Assembly: GCF_900083545.1 (NCBI RefSeq) | Contig: NZ_LT559262.1 | Coordinates: 620,001 to 684,000 of the forward strand | Source: Alistipes provencensis | Lineage (GTDB): Bacteria; Bacteroidota; Bacteroidia; Bacteroidales; Rikenellaceae | Direction of reading: 5' to 3' | DNA length: 64,000 nt | Part shown: one piece after another, positions 1 through 8,403 of the stretch | Numbering within the stretch: the stretch's first letter is position 1 | How the letters are laid out: every line of letters starts with the position of its first letter | Notes under the pieces: model-generated | Seen by the model: the letters and a program-made list of their open reading frames with translations, nothing else | Database searches by the model: none | What the model was told of the DNA's origin: nothing | Made by a program: the position numbers and the translations under genes

Positions 1-282
1 CTCCAGCGCTTCGGCGCAGTCCGCACGCGGGAACAATCCGCTTCCGCCTATCCGCTGCACGGACTCCTCCAGCTCGGCGACCGCCTTTCTCGCCTCGTAT
101 AACTGCGCCTCGGTCGCCGAGGCGAAATCGGTTTTGCCCAGCAACACCGAAGCGCAGCGCGCCCGCCGTTCGAAGCTGGCCAGCACGGGATCGCTCCGCC
201 GCGGGTCATAGGGGGCCATCCAGAACGTTTCGAACATCAGACCAAAGATCATTTCGACGAATTCAGCATTGCATTTCGACAT
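1..282 (-). CDS. Hypothetical protein, cut by the window edge
   Basis: An open frame reads leftward off the window from an ATG at 282, giving the first 94 residues of an unrecognised protein (starts MSKCNAEFVEMIFGLMFETF). The visible part is soluble-looking, with a Trp/Met-rich start and a charged, probably helical stretch (TEAQLYEARKAVAELEES). No signal peptide or membrane segment is visible. The frame stays open to base 1, so the C-terminus lies outside the window. A purine-rich GCGGAAA lies just before the ATG and no longer in-frame start is nearby. No function can be assigned. Confidence 0.55.
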   Translation of the reverse strand, partial: MSKCNAEFVEMIFGLMFETFWMAPYDPRRSDPVLASFERRARCASVLLGKTDFASATEAQLYEARKAVAELEESVQRIGGSGLFPRADCAEALE

Positions 283-351
283 TTTCCGCTCACTTTTTCT
301 CATATTCCGCAACTCGTTACCGGAAAAAAGCGCGGGCAGAGATGCTGATCC

Positions 352-469
352 ACCGTCGAGGTATTGGACGACCCGTAACGTAGAATGCGGCAAATGCCCA
401 CGCTGAAAAACAGCGAGAGCATCAACCTTTATTCCTTACGTTACCCGAAAGTGTCCAATTTTCGACGGT
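352..469. repeat. Long imperfect inverted repeat
   Basis: Nested arms face each other across about 118 bp: ACCGTCGA (352-359) with TCGACGGT (462-469), ATTGGAC (363-369) with GTCCAAT (453-459), and GTAACGTA (375-382) with TACGTTAC (437-444). A small hairpin, CGCTG-AAAAA-CAGCG, sits at 401-415. It fills much of the 283-651 gap between a leftward gene and pdxA. It could be a structured RNA, a short mobile element or a two-way terminator; the sequence does not decide. The rest of the gap is AT-rich and contains the pdxA promoter. Confidence 0.6.
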
Positions 470-601
470 AAGAAAAAAGCCGATGCGCTTTTATCCAAAA
501 AATATCGGCAGTCCTCACAGGCTGCTACAACAAAGATAATAAAAAATTGCACCTGCGGACGTAAAGCGATGTAAAAAATCATTTTAATCGGGTTTCAGGC
601 A

Positions 602-630
602 TTGTGTATTCTGAATATTTTATAACTTTG
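602..630 (+). promoter_or_regulatory. Predicted pdxA promoter
   Basis: TTG at 602-604 is followed by 18 nt and TAACTTTG (623-630), matching the Bacteroidetes -33/-7 pattern. Transcription would start about 15 nt upstream of the pdxA ATG. Confidence 0.6.
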
Positions 631-651
631 TAAGTTGAAACAAAATTGATT

Positions 652-1749
652 ATGCCGGAACACAAACTCAGAATAGGCATCACGCAGGGCGACACGAACG
701 GCATCGGCTGGGAGGTCATCCTCAAAGCACTCGCCGACCCGCGCATGACGGAGCTTTTCACCCCCGTCGTCTACGGTTCGCCCAAAGCCGCCGCCTATTA
801 CCGAAATACCCTTGCGGAAACAGAGACGATCCCGTTCAACCCCGTGGCTTCGGCCGCCGAGGCCCGCCGCGGAAAGGTCAACCTCGCGGCCTGCGGCGAG
901 GGGGCCGAGATCGTGCCGCCGGGCAAAGCGTCCGCCGATGCGGGCCGTGCGGCCGTGGAGGCGCTGCGCGCCGCCATGCGCGACCTGAAGGAGGGGCATC
1001 TCGACGCCATCGTCACGGCCCCCTTCGACAAGGAGACCGTGCAGGCCGACGACTTCCGCTACACGGGACACACCGAATACATGGCCGCCGAACTCGGGGG
1101 CGAGTCGATGATGATCATGTGCAGCGACGTGCTGCGCGTGGGTCTGGTCACCAAGCACATCCCCGTTTCGGAGATCGCCCGCAGCATCACCCGGGAGCGG
1201 ATCGTCAAGGATCTGCACACGCTGCGCCGTTCGCTCGTCGAGGACTTCGGGATCGTCGAGCCGCGCATCGCCGTCATGGCCCTCAACCCCCACGCCGGCG
1301 ACGGCGGACTGCTGGGCCGCGAGGAGCAGGAGATCATCCGCCCGGCCATCGTCGAGGCGTTCGACAAGGGCGTGCTGGCCTTCGGGCCTTTTGCGGCCGA
1401 CGGGCTTTTCGCCGGCGGCGGATACGCCAAATACGACGGCATCCTCGCCATGTACCACGATCAGGGGCTGGCGCCGTTCAAGACGCTCTCGCCCGACGGG
1501 GTGAACTTCACGGCGGGACTTTCGGCCGTGCGCACCTCGCCCGACCACGGTACGGCGTTCGACATCGCCGGGAAGGACAAAGCCGACCCGCAGTCGATGC
1601 GCAACGCGATTTACACGGCCATCGACATCGTGGAGCACCGCCGCGCATGGGCCGAGTGGACGCGCAACCCGCTGCAGCACGCCGAGCGCGAAAGGGGCGG
1701 CCGCGACGTGTCGGTCCGCGACCTGCCGCAAACCGAAAAAGAGGATTAA
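652..1749 (+). CDS. pdxA: 4-hydroxythreonine-4-phosphate dehydrogenase
   Basis: PdxA oxidises 4-phosphohydroxy-L-threonine in the DXP-dependent branch of vitamin B6 synthesis; it is a cytosolic, NAD-dependent, metal-binding enzyme. The 365-residue protein has the expected order of family motifs: GDTNGIGWEVILKAL near the N-terminus, TGHTEYMA, NPHAGDGG, MYHDQGLAPFK and a C-terminal SPDHGTAFDIAG block that carries metal and substrate ligands. Length is slightly above the usual 330-350. I chose the ATG at 652 over the in-frame TTG at 646 because the ATG is followed directly by the conserved start. It is followed by thrS after 87 nt with no clear terminator. Confidence 0.93.
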   Translation: MPEHKLRIGITQGDTNGIGWEVILKALADPRMTELFTPVVYGSPKAAAYYRNTLAETETIPFNPVASAAEARRGKVNLAACGEGAEIVPPGKASADAGRAAVEALRAAMRDLKEGHLDAIVTAPFDKETVQADDFRYTGHTEYMAAELGGESMMIMCSDVLRVGLVTKHIPVSEIARSITRERIVKDLHTLRRSLVEDFGIVEPRIAVMALNPHAGDGGLLGREEQEIIRPAIVEAFDKGVLAFGPFAADGLFAGGGYAKYDGILAMYHDQGLAPFKTLSPDGVNFTAGLSAVRTSPDHGTAFDIAGKDKADPQSMRNAIYTAIDIVEHRRAWAEWTRNPLQHAERERGGRDVSVRDLPQTEKED

Positions 1750-1836
1750 ACGAAACACCGGGCACCCCGGAAGCGTATTCCGTCTCGTAATTGTGGAAGC
1801 GCCGAAGGCCCCGAAAACTTAATTTTATACAAACAA

Positions 1837-3789
1837 ATGATCAAAATCACTTTTCCCGACGGCTCCGTCAGAGAATATGCCGAAGGGACGACTGCTTACC
1901 AGATCGCAGAGAGCATCAGCCCTCGTTTAGCTGCTGACTCGCTCGCGGCCTCGGTAAACGGCGCGACGGTAGACATGACGCGCCCGATCGAGGCCGACGC
2001 TTCGGTCAAATTCTACAAATGGGACGACGAAGAGGGCAAACACGCTTTCTGGCACACCTCGTCGCACCTGCTGGCCGAGGCCCTCGAGTCGCTCTATCCG
2101 GGCATCAAGTTCGGCATCGGTCCAGCCATCGAAAACGGTTTTTACTACGACGTCGACTCGCCGGTGCCCATCACCGAGGCCGACCTGCCGACCATCGAAA
2201 ACAAGATGGTGGAGCTCTCCCGCAACAAGGAAGCGCTCCTCCGCCGCGAGGTTCCCAAGGCCGAGGCCCTGAAGACCTTCACCGAGAAGGGCGACCAGTA
2301 CAAGGTTGAGCTGATCTCGGACCTCGAGGACGGCACCATCTCCTTCTATAGCAACGGTGCGTTCACGGACCTCTGCCGCGGACCGCACATCCCCAATACG
2401 GGCTATATCAAGGCCCTGAAACTTACGTCCGTGGCCGGAGCCTACTGGCGCGGCAACGAGAAGAACAAGATGCTGACGCGTATCTACGGCATCTCGTTCC
2501 CCAAGAAGTCGATGCTCGACGAGTATCTGGCGATGATGGAGGAGGCCAAGAAGCGCGACCACCGCAAGCTGGGCAAGGACCTCGAGCTGTTCTGCTTCTC
2601 GCAGCGCGTGGGTCAGGGCCTGCCGTTGTGGCTGCCCAAAGGCGCCGCCCTGCGCGACCGTCTGGAGCAGTTCCTGCGCAACGTACAGAAAGAATACGGT
2701 TACCAGCAGGTAATCACCCCGCATATCGGCAACAAGGAGCTTTATGTCACCTCGGGCCACTACGCCAAGTACGGCAAGGACTCGTTCCAGCCGATCCACA
2801 CCCCGATCGAGGGCGAGGAGTACCTGCTCAAACCGATGAACTGCCCGCACCACTGCGAGATCTACCGTTCGAAGCCCCGTTCGTACAAGGAACTGCCGGT
2901 GCGTCTGGCCGAGTTCGGAACGGTCTACCGCTACGAACAGTCGGGCGAGCTGCACGGACTGACGCGCGTGCGCGGATTCACGCAGGACGACGCCCATTTG
3001 TTCGTGCGGCCGGATCAGCTTCTCGAAGAGTTCGAACGCGTGATCGACATCGTGCTCTATATCTTCAAGACGCTGAAGTTCGACAACTACACGGCACAGA
3101 TTTCGCTGCGTGATCCGAACAACAAGGAAAAATACATCGGTTCGGACGAGAACTGGGAGAAGGCCGAATCGGCCATCATGCAGGCCGCCAAGGAGAAAGG
3201 TCTCAACACGGTGGTCGAGCTGGGCGAAGCCGCCTTCTACGGTCCGAAACTCGACTTCATGGTCAAGGACGCCATCGGCCGCAAGTGGCAGTTGGGCACG
3301 ATCCAGGTGGACTACAACCTGCCGGAGCGTTTCGACCTCACATACAAAGGCGCCGACGACCGTCTCCACCGCCCGATCATGATCCACCGCGCGCCGTTCG
3401 GCTCGATGGAGCGTTTCGTGGCCGTACTGCTGGAGCACACGGCCGGCAAGTTCCCGCTGTGGCTCTCGCCCCAGCAGGTCGTGGTGCTCCCCATCTCGGA
3501 GAAGTTCAACGACTACGCCCAGAAGGTCTCGGAGTTCCTCAACCGCAACGACGTCCGCGCCGAGGTCGACGACCGCAACGAAAAGATCGGCCGCAAGATC
3601 CGCGACAACGAGCTCAAGCGCATCCCCTACCTGCTGATCGTCGGCGAGAAGGAGGAGGCCGAAGGTCTGGTGTCCGTCCGCGCGCAGGGCGAGGGCGACA
3701 AGGGCCAGATGTCGATGGAGGCGTTCCGCGACTTCATAGCCGGACTGGTCAAAGAGGAGGTCGAGGCCAACAAACTGGAGAAGAAATAA
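1837..3789 (+). CDS. thrS: Threonyl-tRNA synthetase
   Basis: This class II synthetase charges tRNA-Thr. The 650-residue protein has an N-terminal TGS domain (about 1-60), an editing domain with the HxxxH-type motif HTSSH and the DLCRGPH region, then the catalytic core with [10 protein letters not shown] (a zinc-binding Cys) and motif 2 around [20 protein letters not shown]. It ends in an anticodon-binding domain ([10 protein letters not shown] to about residue 640). Length fits the family. The next gene is infC, the usual neighbour, but the gap carries a copy of the dispersed two-hairpin repeat. No T-box or leader peptide is visible upstream. Confidence 0.97.
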   Translation: MIKITFPDGSVREYAEGTTAYQIAESISPRLAADSLAASVNGATVDMTRPIEADASVKFYKWDDEEGKHAFWHTSSHLLAEALESLYPGIKFGIGPAIENGFYYDVDSPVPITEADLPTIENKMVELSRNKEALLRREVPKAEALKTFTEKGDQYKVELISDLEDGTISFYSNGAFTDLCRGPHIPNTGYIKALKLTSVAGAYWRGNEKNKMLTRIYGISFPKKSMLDEYLAMMEEAKKRDHRKLGKDLELFCFSQRVGQGLPLWLPKGAALRDRLEQFLRNVQKEYGYQQVITPHIGNKELYVTSGHYAKYGKDSFQPIHTPIEGEEYLLKPMNCPHHCEIYRSKPRSYKELPVRLAEFGTVYRYEQSGELHGLTRVRGFTQDDAHLFVRPDQLLEEFERVIDIVLYIFKTLKFDNYTAQISLRDPNNKEKYIGSDENWEKAESAIMQAAKEKGLNTVVELGEAAFYGPKLDFMVKDAIGRKWQLGTIQVDYNLPERFDLTYKGADDRLHRPIMIHRAPFGSMERFVAVLLEHTAGKFPLWLSPQQVVVLPISEKFNDYAQKVSEFLNRNDVRAEVDDRNEKIGRKIRDNELKRIPYLLIVGEKEEAEGLVSVRAQGEGDKGQMSMEAFRDFIAGLVKEEVEANKLEKK

Positions 3790-3812
3790 GAATAGAAAAA
3801 CAGGGGCTTTCC

Positions 3813-3895
3813 GATAAAGCCCCCGCCGAGGCGGGGGTTTGGGGGCGGGTCAGAATTATAAACGCCGCCGTTGGCCGCGAAGCCACCGCCGACGG
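3813..3895 (-). repeat. Dispersed two-hairpin repeat, copy A
   Basis: This is one of six related intergenic elements. It reads in reverse orientation here: a CCCCCGCC/GGCGGGGG hairpin, a TTGGGGGCGGGTCAGA core, TTATAAACG, then a GCC-rich second hairpin. It lies between thrS and infC, and the first hairpin could attenuate read-through into infC. Confidence 0.8.
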
Positions 3896-3945
3896 AAGCC
3901 CGATAATAAAGCAACAATTTAATTAACCATTTAATACATACAACT

Positions 3946-4566
3946 ATCGCAGCACCGAAACCATTCCCGCCGAGGCCGTTTACCCCCGGGAATAACAGAC
4001 CGAAACCGGCAGCCAATGCCAGCAACCGCTTCGGGCGCCGTCCGCCCATCAAGGAGAACCCCCACCGGATCAATAACGAGATCACGGCTCCCGAAGTGCG
4101 TGTGGTCGGTGACAACGTCGGCCAGCCGCAGGTTCTGCCAATCCGCGATGCGCTCAAGCTTGCCGACGAGCTGGAACTCGACCTGATCGAGATCTCGCCC
4201 AAGGCCGAGCCGCCCGTATGCCGTATCGACGATTACCAGAAGTTCCTCTACCAGCAGAAGAAGAAGGCCAAGGAACTGAAGGCCAACCAGACGAAAGTCG
4301 TCGTGAAGGAGATCCGCTTCGGCCCCCAGACCGACGACCACGACTACAACTTCAAGCTCAAGCACGCGCAGAACTTCCTCAAGGAGGGGTCCAAGGTCAA
4401 GGCCTACGTCTTCTTCCGCGGTCGTTCGATCGTCTTCAAGGAGCAGGGCGAAATCCTGCTGCTGCGCTTTGCAACGGACCTCGAAGAGTTCGCCAAAGTG
4501 GAGATGATGCCCAAGCTCGACGGTAAGAAGATGAATATGATGCTCGCGCCCAAGGTGAAGAAATAG
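3946..4566 (+). CDS. infC: Translation initiation factor IF-3, non-canonical start
   Basis: IF-3 binds the 30S subunit and proofreads initiator tRNA and start codons. The body is standard: [51 protein letters not shown] and [13 protein letters not shown]. The first GTG (4096) would remove the conserved [11 protein letters not shown] segment, which is encoded in frame just upstream. The frame is open back to 3910 with no ATG, GTG or TTG, so initiation must use a rare codon: ATC at 3946, ATA at 3934 or ATT at 3922. I give 3946, but the exact codon is unresolved. The N-terminal extension (about 40 residues, rich in Pro, Lys, Arg and Asn) is unusual. The typical downstream genes rpmI and rplT are absent. 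Confidence 0.85.
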   Translation: MAAPKPFPPRPFTPGNNRPKPAANASNRFGRRPPIKENPHRINNEITAPEVRVVGDNVGQPQVLPIRDALKLADELELDLIEISPKAEPPVCRIDDYQKFLYQQKKKAKELKANQTKVVVKEIRFGPQTDDHDYNFKLKHAQNFLKEGSKVKAYVFFRGRSIVFKEQGEILLLRFATDLEEFAKVEMMPKLDGKKMNMMLAPKVKK

Positions 4567-4663
4567 CACCAGCGCAAGGACAGCAAAAGCTGTTCACGGA
4601 GTGCGAATATGCCGAGCGACGGCGAGGTATGCGACGTAAAAAAGCGCCGAACTCAAGCATGGA
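4567..4663. other. Structured gap after infC
   Basis: This gap has a small hairpin CAGC-AAAA-GCTG (about 4582-4593) and a GC-rich, partly self-complementary stretch (GCCGAGCGACGGC). There is no ORF resembling rpmI or rplT. I see no further function. Confidence 0.35.
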
Positions 4664-4714
4664 CAATCCCCTGCCAGAACCCGCGAAAGGTTCCGGCAGG
4701 GGATTGCTGTTTTT
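4664..4714 (+). terminator. Rho-independent terminator after infC
   Basis: CAATCCCCTGCC pairs with GGCAGGGGATTG (4664-4675 with 4695-4706), with extra pairing inside (GAACC/GGTTC), followed by CTGTTTTT. It lies between convergent infC and the bactofilin gene. Confidence 0.85.
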
Positions 4715-4732
4715 CCCGGGATGCGGCCCCGG

Positions 4733-5131
4733 CTACTCCTCGGCGGTGACCGGGATCGGTTCCTCAGCCACGGATTCGGCATCGGGCAGGTATTCCTGCT
4801 CGACGGTCTTGGCCATGACCTTGCCCTGAATAGCCACGCCGGACTCCACGCGCACCGAATCCGAGATCAGATCGCCCACGATCGTCGCCGGCGTCCGGAC
4901 TTCGATCATGCGTTTGGCGACGATGGTGCCCTTGAAATAGCCGCACACCATGACGGTATCGCTCTCGATGTTCCCCTCGAAACGGGCCGTAGCCCCGAGC
5001 ATGACGTGTTTTTTCGAGCGGACATTGCCATAGACGCTGCCGTCGATCGAAATGTCGGACTCGGACTCGACATTCCCGTAGAGCTGCACCTTCTTCGAGA
5101 TGTAGCTCTCCTCCTTTGAGAAAAGTTTCAT
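4733..5131 (-). CDS. Bactofilin family protein
   Basis: Bactofilins are small cytoskeletal proteins that polymerise as a right-handed beta-helix and help place envelope-synthesis enzymes. The 132-residue protein has the single bactofilin domain (about 12-110) with the repetitive beta pattern, for example VQLYGNVESESDISIDGSV and ARFEGNIESDTVMVCGYFKG, and a short acidic tail. There is no signal peptide or membrane segment. It stands alone, convergent with infC, so its partners cannot be read from context. Length is typical for the family. Confidence 0.9.
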   Translation of the reverse strand: MKLFSKEESYISKKVQLYGNVESESDISIDGSVYGNVRSKKHVMLGATARFEGNIESDTVMVCGYFKGTIVAKRMIEVRTPATIVGDLISDSVRVESGVAIQGKVMAKTVEQEYLPDAESVAEEPIPVTAEE

Positions 5132-5605
5132 ATATACCTGATTTTAAATGATTAGGTTAGCTGACTTCATCCGGATCAGGACGTTCCCAGCCATCCCGGT
5201 AAATCTCGGGCCCGTTCACGATGGAAGAACTCCACCTCAGGCACCTCTCGGAAACGGCAGCCAGCAGTTTCCGGCAGAACTTGAAAAATCGCTTCATTTG
5301 CAGTTCGGATTTTCGTGCTCCCCAGTTCCGACAGAGCCAATTATATAAAGAAAGCGTGGAACTGAAATCCCACTTATGCGAACAGGCTCTGGTAAACCTT
5401 TATGGTTAAATAGGACACAATCCCACGCCACAGACCGTGACGTAGAAATAACTATGCCTATCTTCACCATGAAAAAAATTTACCAGATTTCGTTCGCAGA
5501 AGATAGAACTTACACTTTCGTGCAACAAATATGTAGCAGCCCCCTTTGAGGTTGCAATAGCAAAGATAGTAAAACTATTTGATTTTTTCACTATCTTTAC
5601 GGGCA
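5132..5605. other. Long intergenic region between bactofilin and LuxE-like genes
   Basis: This 474-nt gap separates divergent genes. The right third is AT-rich and holds promoter-like boxes: CAAAGATA (5561-5568; TATCTTTG on the minus strand) and TATCTTTA (5592-5599). Short ORFs here look neither conserved nor protein-like, so I do not call a gene. Confidence 0.5.
5592..5599 (+). promoter_or_regulatory. Promoter -7 box close to the LuxE-like start
   Basis: TATCTTTA matches TAnnTTTG at seven of eight positions and ends only 6 nt before the ATG at 5606, so the transcript would be leaderless or nearly so. No clear -33 box is seen. Confidence 0.45.
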
Positions 5606-6571
5606 ATGAGCACTCCCGACGACATATTCTGTATCGCGAACGACGCGGCTTTCACCCGGACGGCATTGGAGGTATTCCGCCGTCAGGCCGCCGCATGCGT
5701 CCCCTACCGGGAGTACCTGACGCGAATCGGCGTGGAGCCGGAACAGGTTCGCTCTCCGGAAGAGATTCCGTTCCTGCCCATCGAGCTGTTCAAGACACAC
5801 GATATCTATTGCGGTGAAACGCCGCCCGAGGCGGTCTTTACCTCATCGGCAACGACGGGCATGACGTCCTCGCGCCATCCGATGCAGTCGCTGGCACTCT
5901 ACGAACAGGCATTTCGCGCGGCGTTCCGCACCTTTTACGGCGCCCCCGAACATTGGAGCCTCTACGCCCTGCTGCCCAACTACCTGCGCCGCAAGGGTTC
6001 GTCGCTGGTCTACATGGCCGACCGCCTGATCGCCGACTGCGGGTCGGGCGGCTTCTACCTCGACGACTACGAGGCGCTGCTGGAGGCGATGGCCCGGGAT
6101 GGAAAACCGAAAATCCTGCTGGGCGTGAGCTACGCGCTGTGGGACCTCGCGGAGCGCTATGCCCCGAAACTCTGCGGCACGGTGGTGATGGAGACCGGCG
6201 GCATGAAGGGTTACCGCGAGGAGATTCCGAAAGAGGAGTTCCACAAGATACTCTGCGACGCTTTCGGGGTGCAGGAAATCCACTCGGAATACGGCATGGC
6301 CGAACTTACGTCGCAGGCCTATTCGCAGGGCGGCAACCGGTTCCGCTGTCCGCCGTGGATGCGCGTCACGGCCCGCGACGTCAACGATCCGTTCGACGGG
6401 CTTCCGGCCGGCGCACGCGGCGGGCTGAACATCACCGACCTCGGGAACTGGTGGTCCTGCGCCTTTATCCAGACGCAGGACGTGGGGCACGTCGAAGCCG
6501 ACGGATCGTTTCTGGTCGAAGGCCGCATCGACCACTCCGACATTCGCGGCTGCAACTTGCTGGTACAATGA
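5606..6571 (+). CDS. LuxE-like acyl-activating enzyme
   Basis: The 321-residue protein resembles the LuxE/acyl-protein synthetase branch of the adenylate-forming superfamily, whose members activate a carboxylate with ATP. Visible family features are FLPIELFKTHDIY, the Ser/Thr-rich phosphate-loop-like stretch FTSSATTGMTSSRH (about 85-98), VMETGGMKG and the EIHSEYGMAEL motif (about 225), with a short RxD-containing C-terminus (GRIDHSDIRGCNLL). No signal peptide is present. I start at the ATG at 5606 because the upstream in-frame TTG would place the -7 box inside the gene. It lies upstream of a NeuA-like gene and glycosyltransferases, which suggests a role in acylating or activating a glycan or lipid precursor; the substrate is unknown. 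Confidence 0.75.
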   Translation: MSTPDDIFCIANDAAFTRTALEVFRRQAAACVPYREYLTRIGVEPEQVRSPEEIPFLPIELFKTHDIYCGETPPEAVFTSSATTGMTSSRHPMQSLALYEQAFRAAFRTFYGAPEHWSLYALLPNYLRRKGSSLVYMADRLIADCGSGGFYLDDYEALLEAMARDGKPKILLGVSYALWDLAERYAPKLCGTVVMETGGMKGYREEIPKEEFHKILCDAFGVQEIHSEYGMAELTSQAYSQGGNRFRCPPWMRVTARDVNDPFDGLPAGARGGLNITDLGNWWSCAFIQTQDVGHVEADGSFLVEGRIDHSDIRGCNLLVQ

Positions 6572-6608
6572 AATCCCGGTTGAAATATCAGGAATGTATC
6601 GCAGTTCC

Positions 6609-6700
6609 GAATGCCGTTCCCACGGCGTTCCGCCGTGTTTGCAAATCCGCCCCACCCCTAAATCCCCGCCCCGGGCGGGGACTTGAATGCCGCAAGCGGC
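6609..6700 (+). repeat. Dispersed two-hairpin repeat, copy B
   Basis: Forward copy: an ACGGCGTTCCGCCGTG hairpin, the core TTTGCAAATCCGCCCCACCCC, and a second hairpin CCCCGCC/GGGCGGGG followed by ACTTG. It lies between the LuxE-like and NeuA-like genes. Confidence 0.8.
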
Positions 6701-6740
6701 AAAGTTCCGCTGCGGACCGTTTTACAAATTATCGAACATT

Positions 6741-7394
6741 ATGAAAACCGTCGCATTCGTTCCCATCCGGCTCAACAGCCAGCGCGTCGCAGGCAAAAAC
6801 CTCCGCTCACTGAGCGGTTCGCCGTTGATGTGCCACATCCTGAAAACCCTGACCACGGTGGAGGGCATCGACGAGGTCTATGTCTTCTGCAGCGACGAAA
6901 GCATCCGCCCGCTGCTGCCCGAAGGAGTGCGGTTCCTGCGCCGCGACCCGTCGCTGGACAGCGACACGACGCTCGGGCGGGAGATTTACGACAGTTTCAC
7001 GGCGTCGGTCGATGCCGACCTCTACATCCTCGCCCACGCCACCTCGCCCTTCATCCGCGCCGCGACCGTCGCCGGGGCGCTCGAAAAGGTCCGCTCGGGC
7101 GAATACGACTCGGCATTCAGCGCCGAGAAGGTCCAGACTTTCGCGTGGTTCGAAGGCAAGCCGCTCAATTACAGCCTCGACAATATTCCCCGCACGCAGA
7201 CCATCGAGCCGGTCTACGTCGAAACCAGCGCTTTCTTCATCTTTTCACGGGAGTTGTGGTGCGGCCGCGGCCGGCGCATCGGCGACAAGCCTTACATGGC
7301 CGTCGTCGACCATATCGAAGGACTGGATATCGACTACCCCGAGGATTTCACCATGGCCGAGATCATCGCGGCCAGCAGGAACTTTCCGAAATAA
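6741..7394 (+). CDS. NeuA-like cytidylyltransferase
   Basis: The 217-residue protein belongs to the acylneuraminate cytidylyltransferase (CMP-NeuNAc synthetase/KdsB-like) fold, which transfers CMP from CTP to an acidic sugar. The nucleotide-binding start (VPIRLNSQRVAGKNLRSLSG, residues 6-25) matches the R-x-x-S-x-R-x-x-x-K-N signature. LAHATSPF (about 95) and IDYPEDF near the C-terminus are typical. Kdo, sialic, pseudaminic and legionaminic acids are all possible sugars; sequence alone does not choose. There is no partner synthase here. With the DUF115-like gene next door it probably feeds a surface glycan. Confidence 0.82.
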   Translation: MKTVAFVPIRLNSQRVAGKNLRSLSGSPLMCHILKTLTTVEGIDEVYVFCSDESIRPLLPEGVRFLRRDPSLDSDTTLGREIYDSFTASVDADLYILAHATSPFIRAATVAGALEKVRSGEYDSAFSAEKVQTFAWFEGKPLNYSLDNIPRTQTIEPVYVETSAFFIFSRELWCGRGRRIGDKPYMAVVDHIEGLDIDYPEDFTMAEIIAASRNFPK

Positions 7395-7418
7395 TCCCGG
7401 AATTTCGATAAAACGAGG

Positions 7419-7500
7419 GATTTCAAGGCTTGCGCAGCCCCGAAAAACGCAGTTTACAGCCGTAAATGAGTATTCGAGGGGCAAGCGTAACGCAGAAATC
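7419..7500. repeat. Long imperfect hairpin between convergent genes
   Basis: Arms GATTTC/GAAATC (7419-7424, 7495-7500), GCTTGC/GCAAGC (7428-7433, 7481-7486), CCCCGAA/TTCGAGGGG (7438-7444, 7473-7480) and an inner TTTAC/GTAAA can fold as one long stem. It spans the gap between the NeuA-like and DUF115 genes and reaches the DUF115 stop codon. It is probably a two-way terminator or a repeat element; no second copy is seen here. Confidence 0.6.
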
Positions 7501-8386
7501 ACCGTTTCAGCGGAATTCTTTCGTAGGAGTCGATCATCGAACCGCGCGTACGGTTTATGATCCGCGCCCCGAGCGAGCGGGCATAGTCGCGCAGCACTTC
7601 GTGGCCGCGGAACAGTTCGGCGACCTCGGCCAGATAGACCGACATGGTGTAGGGACGGTGGGGAACTTTCTGGAAAATGGGCTTCGGAGTAGCCGGGGCA
7701 TCGTCGTAATAGTGCCCGTCGGCGCGGCAAAGACGGTTCTCGTCGTCCACACACAGCCCGTCGAGCAGCGTATGGTCGACCCCGTACAGTTCCAGCGTCT
7801 TATATCCCAAGAGCAGGGCGATGTATTCGCACACCTGCACCACGGTTCCGAAATTGGCGCTTCCCAGCCCGCGGCGAAACAACCAAAACTCCACGCTCCG
7901 GAATCCGCGGTAGACCTGCGTATGGAACCGGACGATGCGGATATTGGGGTTGGGCAGCGCGGCGCGGTAGTCGAAATGCTCGGGGTTGTAGTACTGCACA
8001 TAGAGGTTCATCGGCCACGTCACCTTTTCGTTCAGCACCCGGTAGAGTTCCGCCACGCGGTCGCGGCAGGCGCTGTCGCGGAAGAACATCGGGTCGGAAA
8101 GGACGTAATAGGCGGGCCGCACCGCCTCGAAACGCTCGTCCAGCGCAAAGTAATTGACCGCCATCACATCCTTCGTCCGGTGCTCGCCGCGTTCGATCAG
8201 CCGCGGCAGGTCCTCGGCCAGCGAGGGTCCGTTGCCGAGGATCACGGCCGAGGACTTCGGCGCACCGACCGTTCCGGCCCGGCCGACGTAATTGCGGAAA
8301 TTCTCCTTCACGGCCATCACGACGAAGTAGAGCACCGTGTCGAACGAGTTGCGGAGGAATGCGAGTATCTTCTCGGATGCGGTCAT
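7499..8386 (-). CDS. DUF115/MptE-like protein
   Basis: The 295-residue protein carries the AVILGNGPSLAEDL motif (about 50-63), typical of the DUF115 family, which includes flagellin-glycosylation accessory factors and MptE-like proteins. The rest has mixed alpha/beta character (YYVLSDPMFF, LLGYKTLELYGVDHTLLDG). I start at the ATG at 8386 (MTASEKIL) rather than the longer frame to 8452, because a consensus promoter lies between them. It is divergent from a family 2 glycosyltransferase and convergent with a NeuA-like gene. A role in transferring or handling a nucleotide-activated acidic sugar is an inference. Confidence 0.72.
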   Translation of the reverse strand: MTASEKILAFLRNSFDTVLYFVVMAVKENFRNYVGRAGTVGAPKSSAVILGNGPSLAEDLPRLIERGEHRTKDVMAVNYFALDERFEAVRPAYYVLSDPMFFRDSACRDRVAELYRVLNEKVTWPMNLYVQYYNPEHFDYRAALPNPNIRIVRFHTQVYRGFRSVEFWLFRRGLGSANFGTVVQVCEYIALLLGYKTLELYGVDHTLLDGLCVDDENRLCRADGHYYDDAPATPKPIFQKVPHRPYTMSVYLAEVAELFRGHEVLRDYARSLGARIINRTRGSMIDSYERIPLKR

Positions 8387-8403
8387 CGGAAAGGTTTTAT
8401 TTG

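Noticed and set aside
1750..1836. A T-box or leader peptide upstream of thrS
   Set aside because: The 87-nt gap is too short for a T-box and has no Thr-rich ORF or terminator/antiterminator pair.
5406..5606. A 66-codon minus-strand ORF in the bactofilin-LuxE gap
   Set aside because: It overlaps the LuxE-like start and promoter, has no start-site support and looks like random AT-rich sequence.
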